Positions 7,734 through 16,431 of a stretch of 64,000 bases of DNA are shown piece by piece; position 1 is the stretch's first letter; each line of letters begins with the position of its first letter. This DNA comes from Pseudalkalibacillus sp051842935 (GTDB taxonomy: Bacteria; Bacillota; Bacilli; Bacillales; Fictibacillaceae): positions 1,240,001-1,304,000 of the forward strand of contig NZ_JBPXRR010000001.1 in NCBI RefSeq assembly GCF_051842935.1, read 5' to 3'. The notes beneath the pieces were generated by a model that was given only the letters and a program-made list of their open reading frames with translations, made no database searches and was not told the DNA's origin. The translations under genes and the position numbers were made by a program.

Positions 7734-8387
7734 ATGTTCAAAAATATAGGAAAACTACTCCTGGCTGTTACACTGACGATCGGTACGGTTGTAACCATCC
7801 CGACTGAACAAGCTTCAGCTCACACGAAGACGGTTCAGGTCGGTGACAAGTATGGTCAAGTCTGGAACTTACAACACCGTCTCCAACAGCTAGGTTTTTA
7901 TGAAGCAAAAATAGATGGCGTATATGGACAGCAAACCAAAAACGCGGTGGTCCAATTTCAACGTAAGCATGGACTGAAAGTTGATGGCATTGCTGGACAC
8001 CAAACGTTTTCAACAATATACAACACAACATTCAGTGAGGAAGAAATTCAGATGATGGCACAAATGGTCCACGGGGAAGCTCGTGGTGAACCTTATAAAG
8101 GGAAGGTAGCGGTCGCTTCCGTTATCTTGAACCGTGTTGACTCATCTAAGTTTCCAAATGAAGTAGAGGATGTCCTGTTCGAGAGTCTCGCATTTACTGC
8201 AGTAGCGGACGGACAATACAACATGTCTCCTGATAAGGATGCTTATCGCGCTGTTTATCATGCGATCCAAGGTTGGGATCCATCTAAAGGTGCGACATTC
8301 TACTTCAATCCGAACACTGCGACATCCGATTGGATCTGGTCAAGAACCCAAATTACCCAAATCGGAAAGCATATCTTTGCGAAGTAA
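7734..8387 (+). CDS. ykvT: SleB/CwlJ-type cell wall hydrolase, YkvT-like
   Basis: The 217-residue protein has a signal peptide (residues 1-29, cleavage likely after ASA), a peptidoglycan-binding repeat domain (about 36-98: VWNLQHRLQQLGFY...DGVYGQQTKNAVVQFQ) and a Hydrolase_2 domain (about 104-217: MVHGEARGEPYKGKVAVASVILNR). The family comprises spore cortex-lytic transglycosylases such as SleB; length and domain order fit B. subtilis YkvT. No ypeB partner follows, so it is probably not SleB itself. The start has an AGGAGG site. Confidence 0.9.
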   Translation: MFKNIGKLLLAVTLTIGTVVTIPTEQASAHTKTVQVGDKYGQVWNLQHRLQQLGFYEAKIDGVYGQQTKNAVVQFQRKHGLKVDGIAGHQTFSTIYNTTFSEEEIQMMAQMVHGEARGEPYKGKVAVASVILNRVDSSKFPNEVEDVLFESLAFTAVADGQYNMSPDKDAYRAVYHAIQGWDPSKGATFYFNPNTATSDWIWSRTQITQIGKHIFAK

Positions 8388-8392
8388 CCAAC

Positions 8393-8420
8393 AAGAGGCA
8401 GCGAAAGGCTGCCTCTTTCT
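8393..8420. terminator. terminator between convergent genes
   Basis: A perfect 10-bp stem (8393-8402 with 8408-8417) with a short GAAAG loop is followed by T on the plus strand. It lies between the ykvT-like gene and the convergent HAD phosphatase gene and may serve both. Confidence 0.8.
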
Positions 8421-8950
8421 TATTCTATCGTACAACCATGTTCATCACGTTCTAATATCCATTGGACTGCTTCATAAAGAGAGTCAGTAATGAAATCAGC
8501 TTCTACATCTTCATCACCGATAAAAATGGTTTGCGTTCCCGCTTTTTCTCCTGCTTGAATATCCGTGATACGATCTCCGACCATATAGCTGTGGTGAAGA
8601 TCGATGCTATGTTTCTCAGCCAACTCCAGAATCATCCCTGCATCTGGTTTGCGGCATACGCATCCTTCATGTGGCTTGTGCGTGCACGCCCGAATTTCGT
8701 GAACACCAGTACCAGCCGTCTTTAGGTCTTCTTCCATTTTGGCATGGATTTCTTTCAAGTCTTGTTCAGACAAATATCCTAGCCCGACACCGCCCTGATT
8801 GGTCACGACGAACACTCTGTAGCCGGCTTCATTCAACAGTCGTATCGCTTCACCAGCCTTCGGGTATAATATCAATTCCTCTGGACGATTCACCGGTCGT
8901 TTGTTGTCGTTGATGACGCCATCCCGGTCCAAGAACACCGCTTTCTGCAT
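8420..8950 (-). CDS. HAD-IIIA phosphatase, GmhB-like
   Basis: The 176-residue enzyme carries HAD motif I FLDRDGVIN (Asp8, Asp10), motif II VVTNQGG, motif III CRKPDAGM and motif IV VGDRITDI. The Cys cluster CTHKPHEGCVC is the zinc-binding loop of D-glycero-D-manno-heptose-1,7-bisphosphate phosphatase (GmhB) and histidinol phosphatase relatives. GmhB normally serves heptose synthesis for LPS or S-layer glycans; no other heptose genes lie nearby, so the substrate here is open. The start has an AGGAGG site. It faces away from trhO copy 2. Confidence 0.87.
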   Translation of the reverse strand: MQKAVFLDRDGVINDNKRPVNRPEELILYPKAGEAIRLLNEAGYRVFVVTNQGGVGLGYLSEQDLKEIHAKMEEDLKTAGTGVHEIRACTHKPHEGCVCRKPDAGMILELAEKHSIDLHHSYMVGDRITDIQAGEKAGTQTIFIGDEDVEADFITDSLYEAVQWILERDEHGCTIE

Positions 8951-9063
8951 AACATTCGACCTCCTGATACATACATGATTCCCATAAGATACAATAACAT
9001 GTGAACTATGAAGCGTTTTTTGGTAAGATAAACGGTGGAAAACAATACAAAAAGGTGATCAGA

Positions 9064-9963
9064 ATGATAGAAGAGACAAACAACTATGAGATTTTGCTGT
9101 TTTATAAATATGTAGATATTGAAGATCCTGAGTATTTTGCACGAAAGCACCTGAAATTCTGCAAGGAACTTGGCGTTTTCGGTCGTGTACTCGTAGCGAG
9201 GGAAGGGATCAACGGAACCGTATCCGGAACTTTGGAACAAACTGAAGCGTACATGAAAGCTCTGCACGCAGACCCGCGATTTGAAGATATGGAATTCAAA
9301 CGCGAAGCATCTGACGCGCACGCATTCAATCGGATTTCGGTCAAAGCAAGAGATGAAATCGTTTCATTGAGACTGGATGATGACCTTGACCCGAACGAGG
9401 TGACAGGAAGACACCTTTCCCCGAAAGAATGGAAGGAAGCGTTGGAAGATGAAGACGTCATCGTACTGGATGCGCGGAACGACTATGAGTATGATATCGG
9501 CCATTTCAGAAATGCTATCCGACCGGATATCAAAGCATTCAGGGATTTGCCGGAATGGATTCAAAAGAATCTAGCAGACAAGAAGGACAAAAAGATTTTA
9601 ACGTATTGTACCGGCGGAATTCGGTGTGAAAAGTTTTCCGGATACCTTGTTCGAGAAGGATTCGAAAATGTCAATCAACTGCATGGTGGCATCATCAAAT
9701 ACGGCCAAGACCCAGAGACGAAAGGTGCCCACTTTGATGGGAAGTGTTTCGTGTTTGATGAGCGGATGACAACGGATATCAATCAAACGGACGATCAGAA
9801 AATCGTCGGCAAATGCCATCATTGCGGAACGCAAGCTGAACAATTCGTGAATTGTCCAATTGATGAGTGTGACAAGCTCCACATCACATGCGAGAATTGT
9901 AAAGAAGAATATGAAAGCTGCTGTTCAAATGAATGTAAAGAAGCTTTCACAGCATCCAAATAA
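9064..9963 (+). CDS. trhO: tRNA uridine(34) hydroxylase TrhO (copy 2)
   Basis: This 299-residue paralogue has the same architecture as the copy at 4258-5172: N-terminal ferredoxin-like part, rhodanese block VLDARNDYEYDIGHF and active loop TYCTGGIRCEKFSG, then a Cys-rich zinc-like tail (CHHCG...CENC). ATG 9064 is preferred since AAAGGTGATC precedes it; the upstream ATG-like start at 9001 has none. The copies differ in the region between the domains and in the tail. It is followed 15 bases later by the kapB-like gene, so the two are probably co-transcribed. Confidence 0.93.
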   Translation: MIEETNNYEILLFYKYVDIEDPEYFARKHLKFCKELGVFGRVLVAREGINGTVSGTLEQTEAYMKALHADPRFEDMEFKREASDAHAFNRISVKARDEIVSLRLDDDLDPNEVTGRHLSPKEWKEALEDEDVIVLDARNDYEYDIGHFRNAIRPDIKAFRDLPEWIQKNLADKKDKKILTYCTGGIRCEKFSGYLVREGFENVNQLHGGIIKYGQDPETKGAHFDGKCFVFDERMTTDINQTDDQKIVGKCHHCGTQAEQFVNCPIDECDKLHITCENCKEEYESCCSNECKEAFTASK

Positions 9964-9977
9964 TTGAGGTGAAGTAC

Positions 9978-10361
9978 ATGTCAATCGAAATTGGAGATAA
10001 AGTGACGGCCACTTACAAAACAGGTCGATACATCGGTGAGGTCATTGATTTCAAGCCGAAACTACAAAAAGCCGTCGTGAAGGTTTTGGCGGTCATCGTC
10101 CATCCGAAACAAGGGGACCTCCATTCACCGAATCAGGTGGACGTTCAGCTTTTCCATGAGCGGAAAGCCCTGGCGTATACGGAAAAAGCACTCGTTCCAC
10201 TTTCAAGCATTAAACCGTATGAAGGAGAGATTCCGGGGTATGATGAGTCCTTGATGGAAGCTCTTCATAAACAGATGGATCAACTGAAGGATGAGGAAAG
10301 CGAATATGCTAAAGCATCCTATCAAAAGCTCGAGATTCTATCAAAAGATTATCAGAAATAA
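9978..10361 (+). CDS. kapB: kinase-associated protein B (KapB)
   Basis: The 127-residue protein matches KapB: an SH3-like N-terminal barrel (IGDKVTATYKTGRYIGEVIDF, about residues 4-24), a strand-rich centre and a helical C-terminus with charged residues. In B. subtilis KapB is needed for the sporulation kinase KinB to feed the phosphorelay. The B. subtilis gene sits beside kinB; here it follows a trhO copy and no kinB is adjacent. ATG 9978 is selected over GTG 9969 because GAGGTG lies seven bases before it. Confidence 0.85.
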   Translation: MSIEIGDKVTATYKTGRYIGEVIDFKPKLQKAVVKVLAVIVHPKQGDLHSPNQVDVQLFHERKALAYTEKALVPLSSIKPYEGEIPGYDESLMEALHKQMDQLKDEESEYAKASYQKLEILSKDYQK

Positions 10362-10367
10362 TTCATT

Positions 10368-10403
10368 AACCCGCGTCAATCGTTGATTGATGCGGGTTTT
10401 CTT
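10368..10403 (+). terminator. rho-independent terminator
   Basis: A 14-bp stem (10368-10381 with 10385-10398) with a three-base loop and trailing T closes the trhO-kapB unit. Confidence 0.88.
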
Positions 10404-10482
10404 TTCTATCAAATCTACTTCTATTTCGATTGGCTTGTACATATTCATAGAGTATAAAGCTGGTTGAAAGGAATGAGAGCGC

Positions 10483-11667
10483 ATGAAACACAATCGACTC
10501 ATCTACAATCTGAAAAAGTCGAATAACGAAACGTTCGTCAAGCGAGCAGGGATTTATGCTGTCATTGTGTTGATCCTGTTCATCACTGTTTCCATATTAG
10601 CATCCTCCTTTTTCGAGAAAAGATTTCAATCCAGTTCCTTGAAAGGCACGCTCAATATCTTTTCCACTGAACAGTTGGTGACGTTCATGGGCACTGTGAA
10701 TCCCTATTTCCAGCAAGGGCTTCCGAATTCATATGAACCCCCTTCCATTCAAAGCCTCTCGTTCGAGTTAGCGACGAATATCAAACCAGGCGATATTCGC
10801 TCTTTACTTGGTCGGGAACTACCTGGATTCGCGATCTTTGATACAGAAATTCTTGTCGCCGGAGAAGGAACGGATTATACGACGTTGCCAATTGAATCCG
10901 CTCCGCCTTTGGATGTCCTCTTGAAAGAACGTGAAGTTGCAGAAGAAAAACTGAATGTAGAAGGTTCAAAAGACACACCCGAACCGAACATGACGACAGG
11001 TGGGCGAAAAGTCGTTTATATCTATCAGTCGCATTCCTATGAGTCCTTTCTTCCATTGTTGAAAGATGCGAAAGTACCGAATGATGCCAACAGTTCTAAT
11101 CCGAAAGCGAACATGGTTCGAGTAGGGGAAATGCTAGCCAGCGAACTGGAGAAGAGGGGAATTGGTTCCCAACAAGATCGGACAAATACTGGAGAAATGT
11201 TGAAAAGTCGGGGATGGGAGCATGGAAATGCTTATCAATTGTCCAGAGAGATTGTGAAGGAAGCTGTATCAGTTAACAACAACATTGATTTCAGTTTCGA
11301 TCTGCATCGAGATTCTCTCAGAAGAGATAAAACAACGGCTACGATTAATGGTAAAACGTACGCAAAACTCATGTTTGTCATAGGTAAAGCGAATCCTGAT
11401 TATGAAAAGAACGAACAACTTGCAAGTGAACTCCACAAATTGCTCGAGGAGAAGTATCCCGGACTCAGCCGCGGGATTCTTGTAAAACCAAAGATTGCAG
11501 GGAACAACGGACTTTATAATCAAGACCTCTCAGATCGTGCAGCTCTAATGGAGGTCGGCGGTGTGGACAATAACCTCGAAGAAATTCAACGCTCAATGGA
11601 AGCTTTCGCAGAAGTGTTTGCTGAATATTATTGGAAAGATGAGAAAGTGAATGCAGGAGGTAACTGA
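10483..11667 (+). CDS. spoIIP: stage II sporulation protein P family (SpoIIP)
   Basis: The 394-residue protein has an N-terminal membrane anchor (about 22-43), a long extracytoplasmic linker and a C-terminal catalytic domain starting with KVVYIYQSHSYESFLP (near 178) and containing FSFDLHRDS and ALMEVGGVDN. SpoIIP is the amidase/endopeptidase of the engulfment complex DMP in the mother cell, acting on septal peptidoglycan. The motif His residues and Glu in MEVGG fit. B. subtilis spoIIP lies next to gpr; this locus does not, so it may be a paralogue of the canonical gene. It has weak Shine-Dalgarno spacing. Confidence 0.9.
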   Translation: MKHNRLIYNLKKSNNETFVKRAGIYAVIVLILFITVSILASSFFEKRFQSSSLKGTLNIFSTEQLVTFMGTVNPYFQQGLPNSYEPPSIQSLSFELATNIKPGDIRSLLGRELPGFAIFDTEILVAGEGTDYTTLPIESAPPLDVLLKEREVAEEKLNVEGSKDTPEPNMTTGGRKVVYIYQSHSYESFLPLLKDAKVPNDANSSNPKANMVRVGEMLASELEKRGIGSQQDRTNTGEMLKSRGWEHGNAYQLSREIVKEAVSVNNNIDFSFDLHRDSLRRDKTTATINGKTYAKLMFVIGKANPDYEKNEQLASELHKLLEEKYPGLSRGILVKPKIAGNNGLYNQDLSDRAALMEVGGVDNNLEEIQRSMEAFAEVFAEYYWKDEKVNAGGN

Positions 11668-11775
11668 TTTGTAACGAATTATGTAAGTGGAGTAAATCTT
11701 CACATTATTCTCACACTTATCACAAACTCGTTGTGAGATAATGAAGTTACAAATCTTTAAGTAGACTGAGGTTGA

Positions 11776-12435
11776 ATGCACATGCCGAACTGGTTAAGGA
11801 AAACGCTCGTCGTACTGATTACGGTCTTCACATTAGGAACTGTTACGCCGCCTCCGCATTTGTTAGCAGAGAGTGATGAACGAACTCCGACAGAAACGAC
11901 TTCTGCGGTTAATCAAGCCAACTTAGAATCGTTTGATTTTGAACAAATAATAGATGACGAACCAGAAGTCGACCTCTTCCAAAAACCTTGGCAAGAGGTT
12001 GCAGCTACATACGAAGAAACAGATGAGTTAAAAGAAGCTTTCGTTGCTTATTCTGTGTATCAAGCAACCGAACAGACGAAAGAAAAATTCGGAGACCGGA
12101 TCGAGGCAAAACGTGGCGAGGAATTCCGAACCGTTATTTTGCCAAAGATTGAAGAAACGATCTCGCAACTGAGTGCACATCTTGAAGAAGAGATGTTAAG
12201 GAACTTGACGATTACAGAACGACCTACCCCTGGGAAGAGCGAAAAGATCTTCCACATCAAAAATGAACACACAAATCAAGATGTGTTTCGTTTACACGTA
12301 CGAAGAGAACATCCACCAGGGCAAGGATACTGGTTTTCGTTCCACTATCATGTATCAGAAGACAACTTTGAAAGCCATCATGAACTAGGGAGCATCTACT
12401 GGGATAAAAATACACCACCGAATTGGATGAGTTAA
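11776..12435 (+). CDS. ypjP: YpjP-like secreted protein
   Basis: This 219-residue protein has an N-terminal signal or anchor segment (about 5-30) and an acidic/helical body ending in a conserved-looking YWFSFHYHVSEDNFESHHELGSIYWD-type region (residues about 187-212). Size and position just before thyA match B. subtilis YpjP, whose function is unknown. GAGG precedes ATG 11776; ATG 11782 is the alternative. It ends in its own terminator. Confidence 0.78.
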   Translation: MHMPNWLRKTLVVLITVFTLGTVTPPPHLLAESDERTPTETTSAVNQANLESFDFEQIIDDEPEVDLFQKPWQEVAATYEETDELKEAFVAYSVYQATEQTKEKFGDRIEAKRGEEFRTVILPKIEETISQLSAHLEEEMLRNLTITERPTPGKSEKIFHIKNEHTNQDVFRLHVRREHPPGQGYWFSFHYHVSEDNFESHHELGSIYWDKNTPPNWMS

Positions 12436-12462
12436 GCAACCTGAGTACAGGTTGCTTTTTCT
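12434..12462 (+). terminator. rho-independent terminator
   Basis: A perfect 10-bp stem (12434-12443 with 12448-12457) with the AGTA loop is followed by T and ends the ypjP-like gene. Confidence 0.88.
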
Positions 12463-12571
12463 TATAGGCCGAATTACCTTGCCACAGAATTTCTAAATTA
12501 CATTTCGACCATGAATGCATAATGCTATAATTGGGACAAGCATTATAAATTGAATAGAAGAGAGGGATTCC

Positions 12572-13366
12572 ATGGAACAATATTTGGATTTGTGCCGTCA
12601 CATTCTAGAGAATGGCACAAAGAAAGAAGATCGTACAGGCACCGGAACGATCAGTGTTTTCGGTTACCAGATGAGATTCGATCTCCAAAAAGGCTTTCCG
12701 ATGGTTACGACGAAAAAACTCCATTTGAAATCTATCATCCATGAACTCCTATGGTTCTTGAATGGCGATACGAATGTCAAATATCTTCAAGAGAATGGCG
12801 TTCGGATCTGGAATGAATGGGCGGATGAAAATGGTGACCTTGGTCCGGTATACGGGAAACAGTGGCGTTCCTGGACGAAACCGGATGGCGGGACTGTCGA
12901 CCAAATCACACGTGTCGTTGAGGAAATCAAACAAAACCCGGATTCCAGAAGACTTGTCGTCAATGCATGGAATGCCGGAGAACTCGATGATATGGCACTC
13001 ACACCATGTCACTGCTTGTTCCAATTCTATGTGAACGATGGCAAGTTGTCGTGTCAGCTCTATCAAAGATCAGCTGACACATTCTTGGGAGTACCTTTCA
13101 ACATCGCATCATATGCACTACTTACCATGATGATTGCGCAAGTGTGCGATCTCGAACCAGGTGAATTCGTACATACCTTCGGAGATGCGCACATCTACTT
13201 GAACCATATTGAACAGGTGGAACTGCAGCTCACTAGAGACACCCGTGAGCTTCCGACCATGACCATTAATCCAGAAGTGAAATCGATTTTTGATTTCAAA
13301 TTTGAAGATTTTACATTGGAAAATTACGATCCACATCCACACATCAAAGGAGCCGTTTCTGTATGA
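12572..13366 (+). CDS. thyA: thymidylate synthase ThyA
   Basis: The 264-residue enzyme converts dUMP to dTMP with methylene-tetrahydrofolate. Cys146 in TPCHCLFQFYV is the catalytic nucleophile at the canonical number, and RRLVVNAWN, DLGPVYGKQWR and DAHIYLNH are the family's substrate-binding blocks. Length equals E. coli ThyA. The stop overlaps the dihydrofolate reductase start by four bases (ATGA), which couples dTMP synthesis to regeneration of tetrahydrofolate. Confidence 0.98.
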   Translation: MEQYLDLCRHILENGTKKEDRTGTGTISVFGYQMRFDLQKGFPMVTTKKLHLKSIIHELLWFLNGDTNVKYLQENGVRIWNEWADENGDLGPVYGKQWRSWTKPDGGTVDQITRVVEEIKQNPDSRRLVVNAWNAGELDDMALTPCHCLFQFYVNDGKLSCQLYQRSADTFLGVPFNIASYALLTMMIAQVCDLEPGEFVHTFGDAHIYLNHIEQVELQLTRDTRELPTMTINPEVKSIFDFKFEDFTLENYDPHPHIKGAVSV

Positions 13367-13845
13367 TTTCATTACTTTTCGCAATGGGAAAGAACCACGT
13401 TATTGGTAAAAACAATGATTTGCCGTGGCGATTACCAGAGGATCTGAAGTGGTTCAAACAGGTATCCACGGGACATACGGTCATCATGGGACGGAAAACC
13501 TATGAATCAATCGGTAAACCCCTCCCGAATCGTAAAAATGTCATTGTGACCAATGATAAAGAATACGAAGCAGAAGGATGTATTGTGACACATTCAATCG
13601 AAGAAGCGTTGCAACAAGATGGGGACGAAACGATTGTCATCGGTGGTGCGAAAATCTATGAGCAAGTACTCGATGATGCGGATCGCCTCTATATGACTTA
13701 CATTGATGAAGAGTTTGAAGGGGACACTTTCTTCCCGGAGTATGATGAATCTGAATGGGAACTGACCTCAAAAGAAATAGGGATCAAAGACGAAAAGAAC
13801 CCGTACGACTATTATTTCTGTGTTTACGACCGTAAGACAGACTGA
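13363..13845 (+). CDS. dfrA: dihydrofolate reductase
   Basis: The 160-residue enzyme reduces dihydrofolate with NADPH, restoring the cofactor oxidised by ThyA. Visible motifs are AMGKNHVIGKNNDLPW, the active-site acid Asp27 in LPEDLKWFK, MGRKTYESIGKPLP and VIGGAKIYEQVL. It is translationally coupled to thyA and followed by a terminator. No resistance-type changes can be judged by eye. Confidence 0.97.
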   Translation: MISLLFAMGKNHVIGKNNDLPWRLPEDLKWFKQVSTGHTVIMGRKTYESIGKPLPNRKNVIVTNDKEYEAEGCIVTHSIEEALQQDGDETIVIGGAKIYEQVLDDADRLYMTYIDEEFEGDTFFPEYDESEWELTSKEIGIKDEKNPYDYYFCVYDRKTD

Positions 13846-13862
13846 CATCATGAGAGCGACGT

Positions 13863-13900
13863 AGAAGGTGTCTGACCGAAGTCAGGCACTCTTCTTTTTT
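13863..13900 (+). terminator. rho-independent terminator
   Basis: A 9-bp stem (13868-13876 with 13881-13889) with the loop CGAA, extended by AGAAG/CTTCT-type outer pairs, is followed by six T. It closes thyA-dfrA. Confidence 0.82.
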
Positions 13901-13916
13901 ACAAAGGAGTGGAAGG

Positions 13917-14888
13917 ATGTACATAGAGGATTCCTTATATGGACGTTTTGAGCTGGAACCGGTTCTAGTAGATTTAATCGACTCAGATGCGGTTCAGCGC
14001 TTAAAAGGTGTCCATCAAAATGGAGCAAGCTATCTCGTCAATCCGAAGTGGAAGAATACGAGATACGAACATTCAGTCGGAGTGATGTGTTTGATAAGAC
14101 TTCTGGGAGGTAGCCTAGAAGAGCAAATTGCAGGACTTCTTCATGACGTATCACACACCGCATTTTCCCATGTTGTAGATGATGCTTTGCAACAAGAAAA
14201 TGAGGATTACCATGAACAGATCAAGGAACAGATGGTAATGGAGTCAGACCTACCATCTATTCTGGAAAAATACAATGTAAACCTAGATGATGTGTTAGAA
14301 GAAGCCAATTGGAAGATCCTCGAACAGCCAGCACCACGCTTATGTGCGGATCGCATCGATTATACACTAAGGGATCTGTATGAATATGGCGAAATTACTA
14401 AGCAAGAAGTAGAGGACTTCCTGCAAAGCCTGAGTTTGTATAATGGTAGAATCCATGTAAAAGATGTAAGTGCTGCTGAATGGTTTGTGGACCACTATTA
14501 TCAAGAAGTACTGGACTTTTTTCTACACCCGCTCAACATTTACAGCAATCATATGATGTCTGAACTATTAAAAGCTTCACTAAAGAAGGCGATCATAACA
14601 AAAGAAGACTTTTTAATGACAGACGATGCATTATTGAGGCTGATAGAGAACAGTAAAGAACCTGAGATTCTATCACTACGGAACAAGTTATCGGATTCTG
14701 TTGTGGTCCATGCCAACGACCAGGATTACGACATCGAAGTAAAGAAAAAGATGAGGTTGATCGATCCTGAAGTGATTGTCGGGAAAGAAAGCTTACCAGT
14801 AAGCCAACTTTCTAAAAAAGTGATGGATATGAATGAAAAGGCAAAGGAACGATCTTTAAAAGGTGCCAAGATCAAAATCTCAAAATAA
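13917..14888 (+). CDS. HD-domain phosphohydrolase
   Basis: The 323-residue protein begins like the YwfO/dNTPase group of HD phosphohydrolases (DSDAVQRLKGVHQNG). Metal ligands are visible as His52 (RYEHSVGV), His76-Asp77 (LLHDVSH) and Asp145 (CADRIDYT). This order suits a metal-dependent phosphohydrolase acting on nucleotides. It is shorter than typical dGTPases (about 430 residues) and ends in a basic tail. AAAGGAGTGG precedes the start. Exact substrate is unknown. Confidence 0.85.
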   Translation: MYIEDSLYGRFELEPVLVDLIDSDAVQRLKGVHQNGASYLVNPKWKNTRYEHSVGVMCLIRLLGGSLEEQIAGLLHDVSHTAFSHVVDDALQQENEDYHEQIKEQMVMESDLPSILEKYNVNLDDVLEEANWKILEQPAPRLCADRIDYTLRDLYEYGEITKQEVEDFLQSLSLYNGRIHVKDVSAAEWFVDHYYQEVLDFFLHPLNIYSNHMMSELLKASLKKAIITKEDFLMTDDALLRLIENSKEPEILSLRNKLSDSVVVHANDQDYDIEVKKKMRLIDPEVIVGKESLPVSQLSKKVMDMNEKAKERSLKGAKIKISK

Positions 14889-15008
14889 AAATTTCACGTA
14901 CCGTACTAGAAATGGAATTTTTAAAAACAAAATTTAATAAAACAGTTTAATAAAGGCACTCGGACACTTCAACACAATTGCAACATCATGTTTTAATTGC
15001 CCTTATAC

Positions 15009-15035
15009 TGAAGAAAGTATTTTATACTTTCTTCA
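15009..15035. other. perfect hairpin without T tract
   Basis: A perfect 12-bp stem (15009-15020 with 15024-15035) with a TTT loop lies in the AT-rich 214-base gap between the HD gene and the DUF817 gene. No T tract follows, so it is not a classic terminator; it may protect or fold the 5' leader of the next transcript. Confidence 0.45.
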
Positions 15036-15102
15036 AGTGCAATAGCGACAAAGTTTCCGAAAACTGCCTTAAAAAAAGGCTTGTAAACAAGGAGGGATTG
15101 GG

Positions 15103-15897
15103 TTGGAGGTCGTTTATGAAAAAGGGTCTCGATATTTAAAAGACTTAACGGTATTCACTTATCATGAAGCCATGTCTTGTATCTTTCCTCTCGTCATCTT
15201 TTCGAGCTTGTTTTTGACGGACCAATTCCAGGCATACATAGCGATCCCGAGATATGATTTAATGTTATTGATTTGTATTGCAACTCAAATCCTCATGGTG
15301 GTTGGTCGTTTTGAATCGATGGACGAATTGAAAGTCATTTGTGTGTTTCATATCATTGGACTTTTACTAGAGTTATTCAAAGTGAATATGGGATCATGGT
15401 CGTATCCAGAGGAGGCCTATACGAAAATCCTAGGTGTCCCGCTATATAGTGGATTCATGTATGCGAGTGTTGCCAGCTATTTATGTCAGGCTTGGAGAAG
15501 GCTTCATGTCGAAATCATTGCCTGGCCGAATGTTTTATTGACAACACTGTTAGGGGCTGCGATTTACTTGAACTTTTTTACGCACCACTATATTTTTGAT
15601 ATTCGCTGGTGGTTGGTCGGGATCCTATTCCTATTGTTCTTCAGAACCTATGTCATGTTCAAAGTAAGAGGGAATACGTATCAAATGCCGATTATCCTTG
15701 CGTACTTTTTAATCGGATTTTTCGTCTGGATTGCTGAGAACATTGCAACCTTTTTCAAAGCATGGCACTACCCTTATCAAAAGGAAGCATGGTCTCTTGT
15801 TGATTTAGGAAAACTGAGTTCATGGTTCTTGCTCGTTATCGTCAGTTTCTTGATTGTTGCTCACCTGAAAATGTTGAAGGGGAAGGAACAGGCATGA
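15103..15897 (+). CDS. DUF817 integral membrane protein, YoaT-like
   Basis: The 264-residue protein has about eight hydrophobic segments covering most of its length, with a conserved-looking VNMGSWSYPEEAY and YASVASYLCQAWRR stretch between helices. This pattern is that of DUF817 (B. subtilis YoaT), of unknown function. TTG 15103 is chosen because AAGGAGGGA lies seven to ten bases upstream. It overlaps the following 2H phosphoesterase gene by four bases. Confidence 0.82.
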   Translation: MEVVYEKGSRYLKDLTVFTYHEAMSCIFPLVIFSSLFLTDQFQAYIAIPRYDLMLLICIATQILMVVGRFESMDELKVICVFHIIGLLLELFKVNMGSWSYPEEAYTKILGVPLYSGFMYASVASYLCQAWRRLHVEIIAWPNVLLTTLLGAAIYLNFFTHHYIFDIRWWLVGILFLLFFRTYVMFKVRGNTYQMPIILAYFLIGFFVWIAENIATFFKAWHYPYQKEAWSLVDLGKLSSWFLLVIVSFLIVAHLKMLKGKEQA

Positions 15898-16406
15898 AAA
15901 AGAAAAGGACCATTTCCATTTTCCTTAATCGTCATATACTTCCGATCGTAGAGCAAATTCGGGCAAAACATGATCCATTGTATGGAAAAATTCCACCTCA
16001 CATCACTTTGGTCTTTCCATTTAAAAATGAGATGACAACGGAACAGTGCCAACATCACATGTCACGCATATTGAAAGACTTCAATCCGTTCCAGATCACT
16101 TTAGAAGACACAGTAGTAGCTGAGGATGGATGCTTATTCTGGTTGGTGAAGGATGGTAAAGAGATCATTCAACAATTGAATTTGAAGTTATATTCTGGTC
16201 CGTTTAAAGAATACAGATCAACTACTCACCAATACATACCGCACATCACCATCGGACGCTTCAATGACCTGGAAAAAGCGAAAGCTGTGCAAAATGAAAT
16301 TGCACAGCTGATCAATGAACCGGTTACTTTAACGGTTGATCGAATCACGTTAGAAACAATCGGAGAAAATGAAGCGTCCATCGTGGAATATGTTCATGTA
16401 ATGTGA
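15894..16406 (+). CDS. 2H phosphoesterase / 2'-5' RNA ligase-like protein
   Basis: The 170-residue product begins at ATG 15894, overlapping the DUF817 stop, with GGAAGGAA upstream. Two HxT motifs, PPHITLVFPF (about residue 38) and YIPHITIGRF (about 117), define the 2H superfamily of RNA ligases and cyclic phosphodiesterases, related to YjcG. It is cytoplasmic. Physiological substrate is unknown. Confidence 0.87.
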   Translation: MKKKRTISIFLNRHILPIVEQIRAKHDPLYGKIPPHITLVFPFKNEMTTEQCQHHMSRILKDFNPFQITLEDTVVAEDGCLFWLVKDGKEIIQQLNLKLYSGPFKEYRSTTHQYIPHITIGRFNDLEKAKAVQNEIAQLINEPVTLTVDRITLETIGENEASIVEYVHVM

Positions 16407-16431
16407 ATCTTTTTACTACCTCAATCGTACG

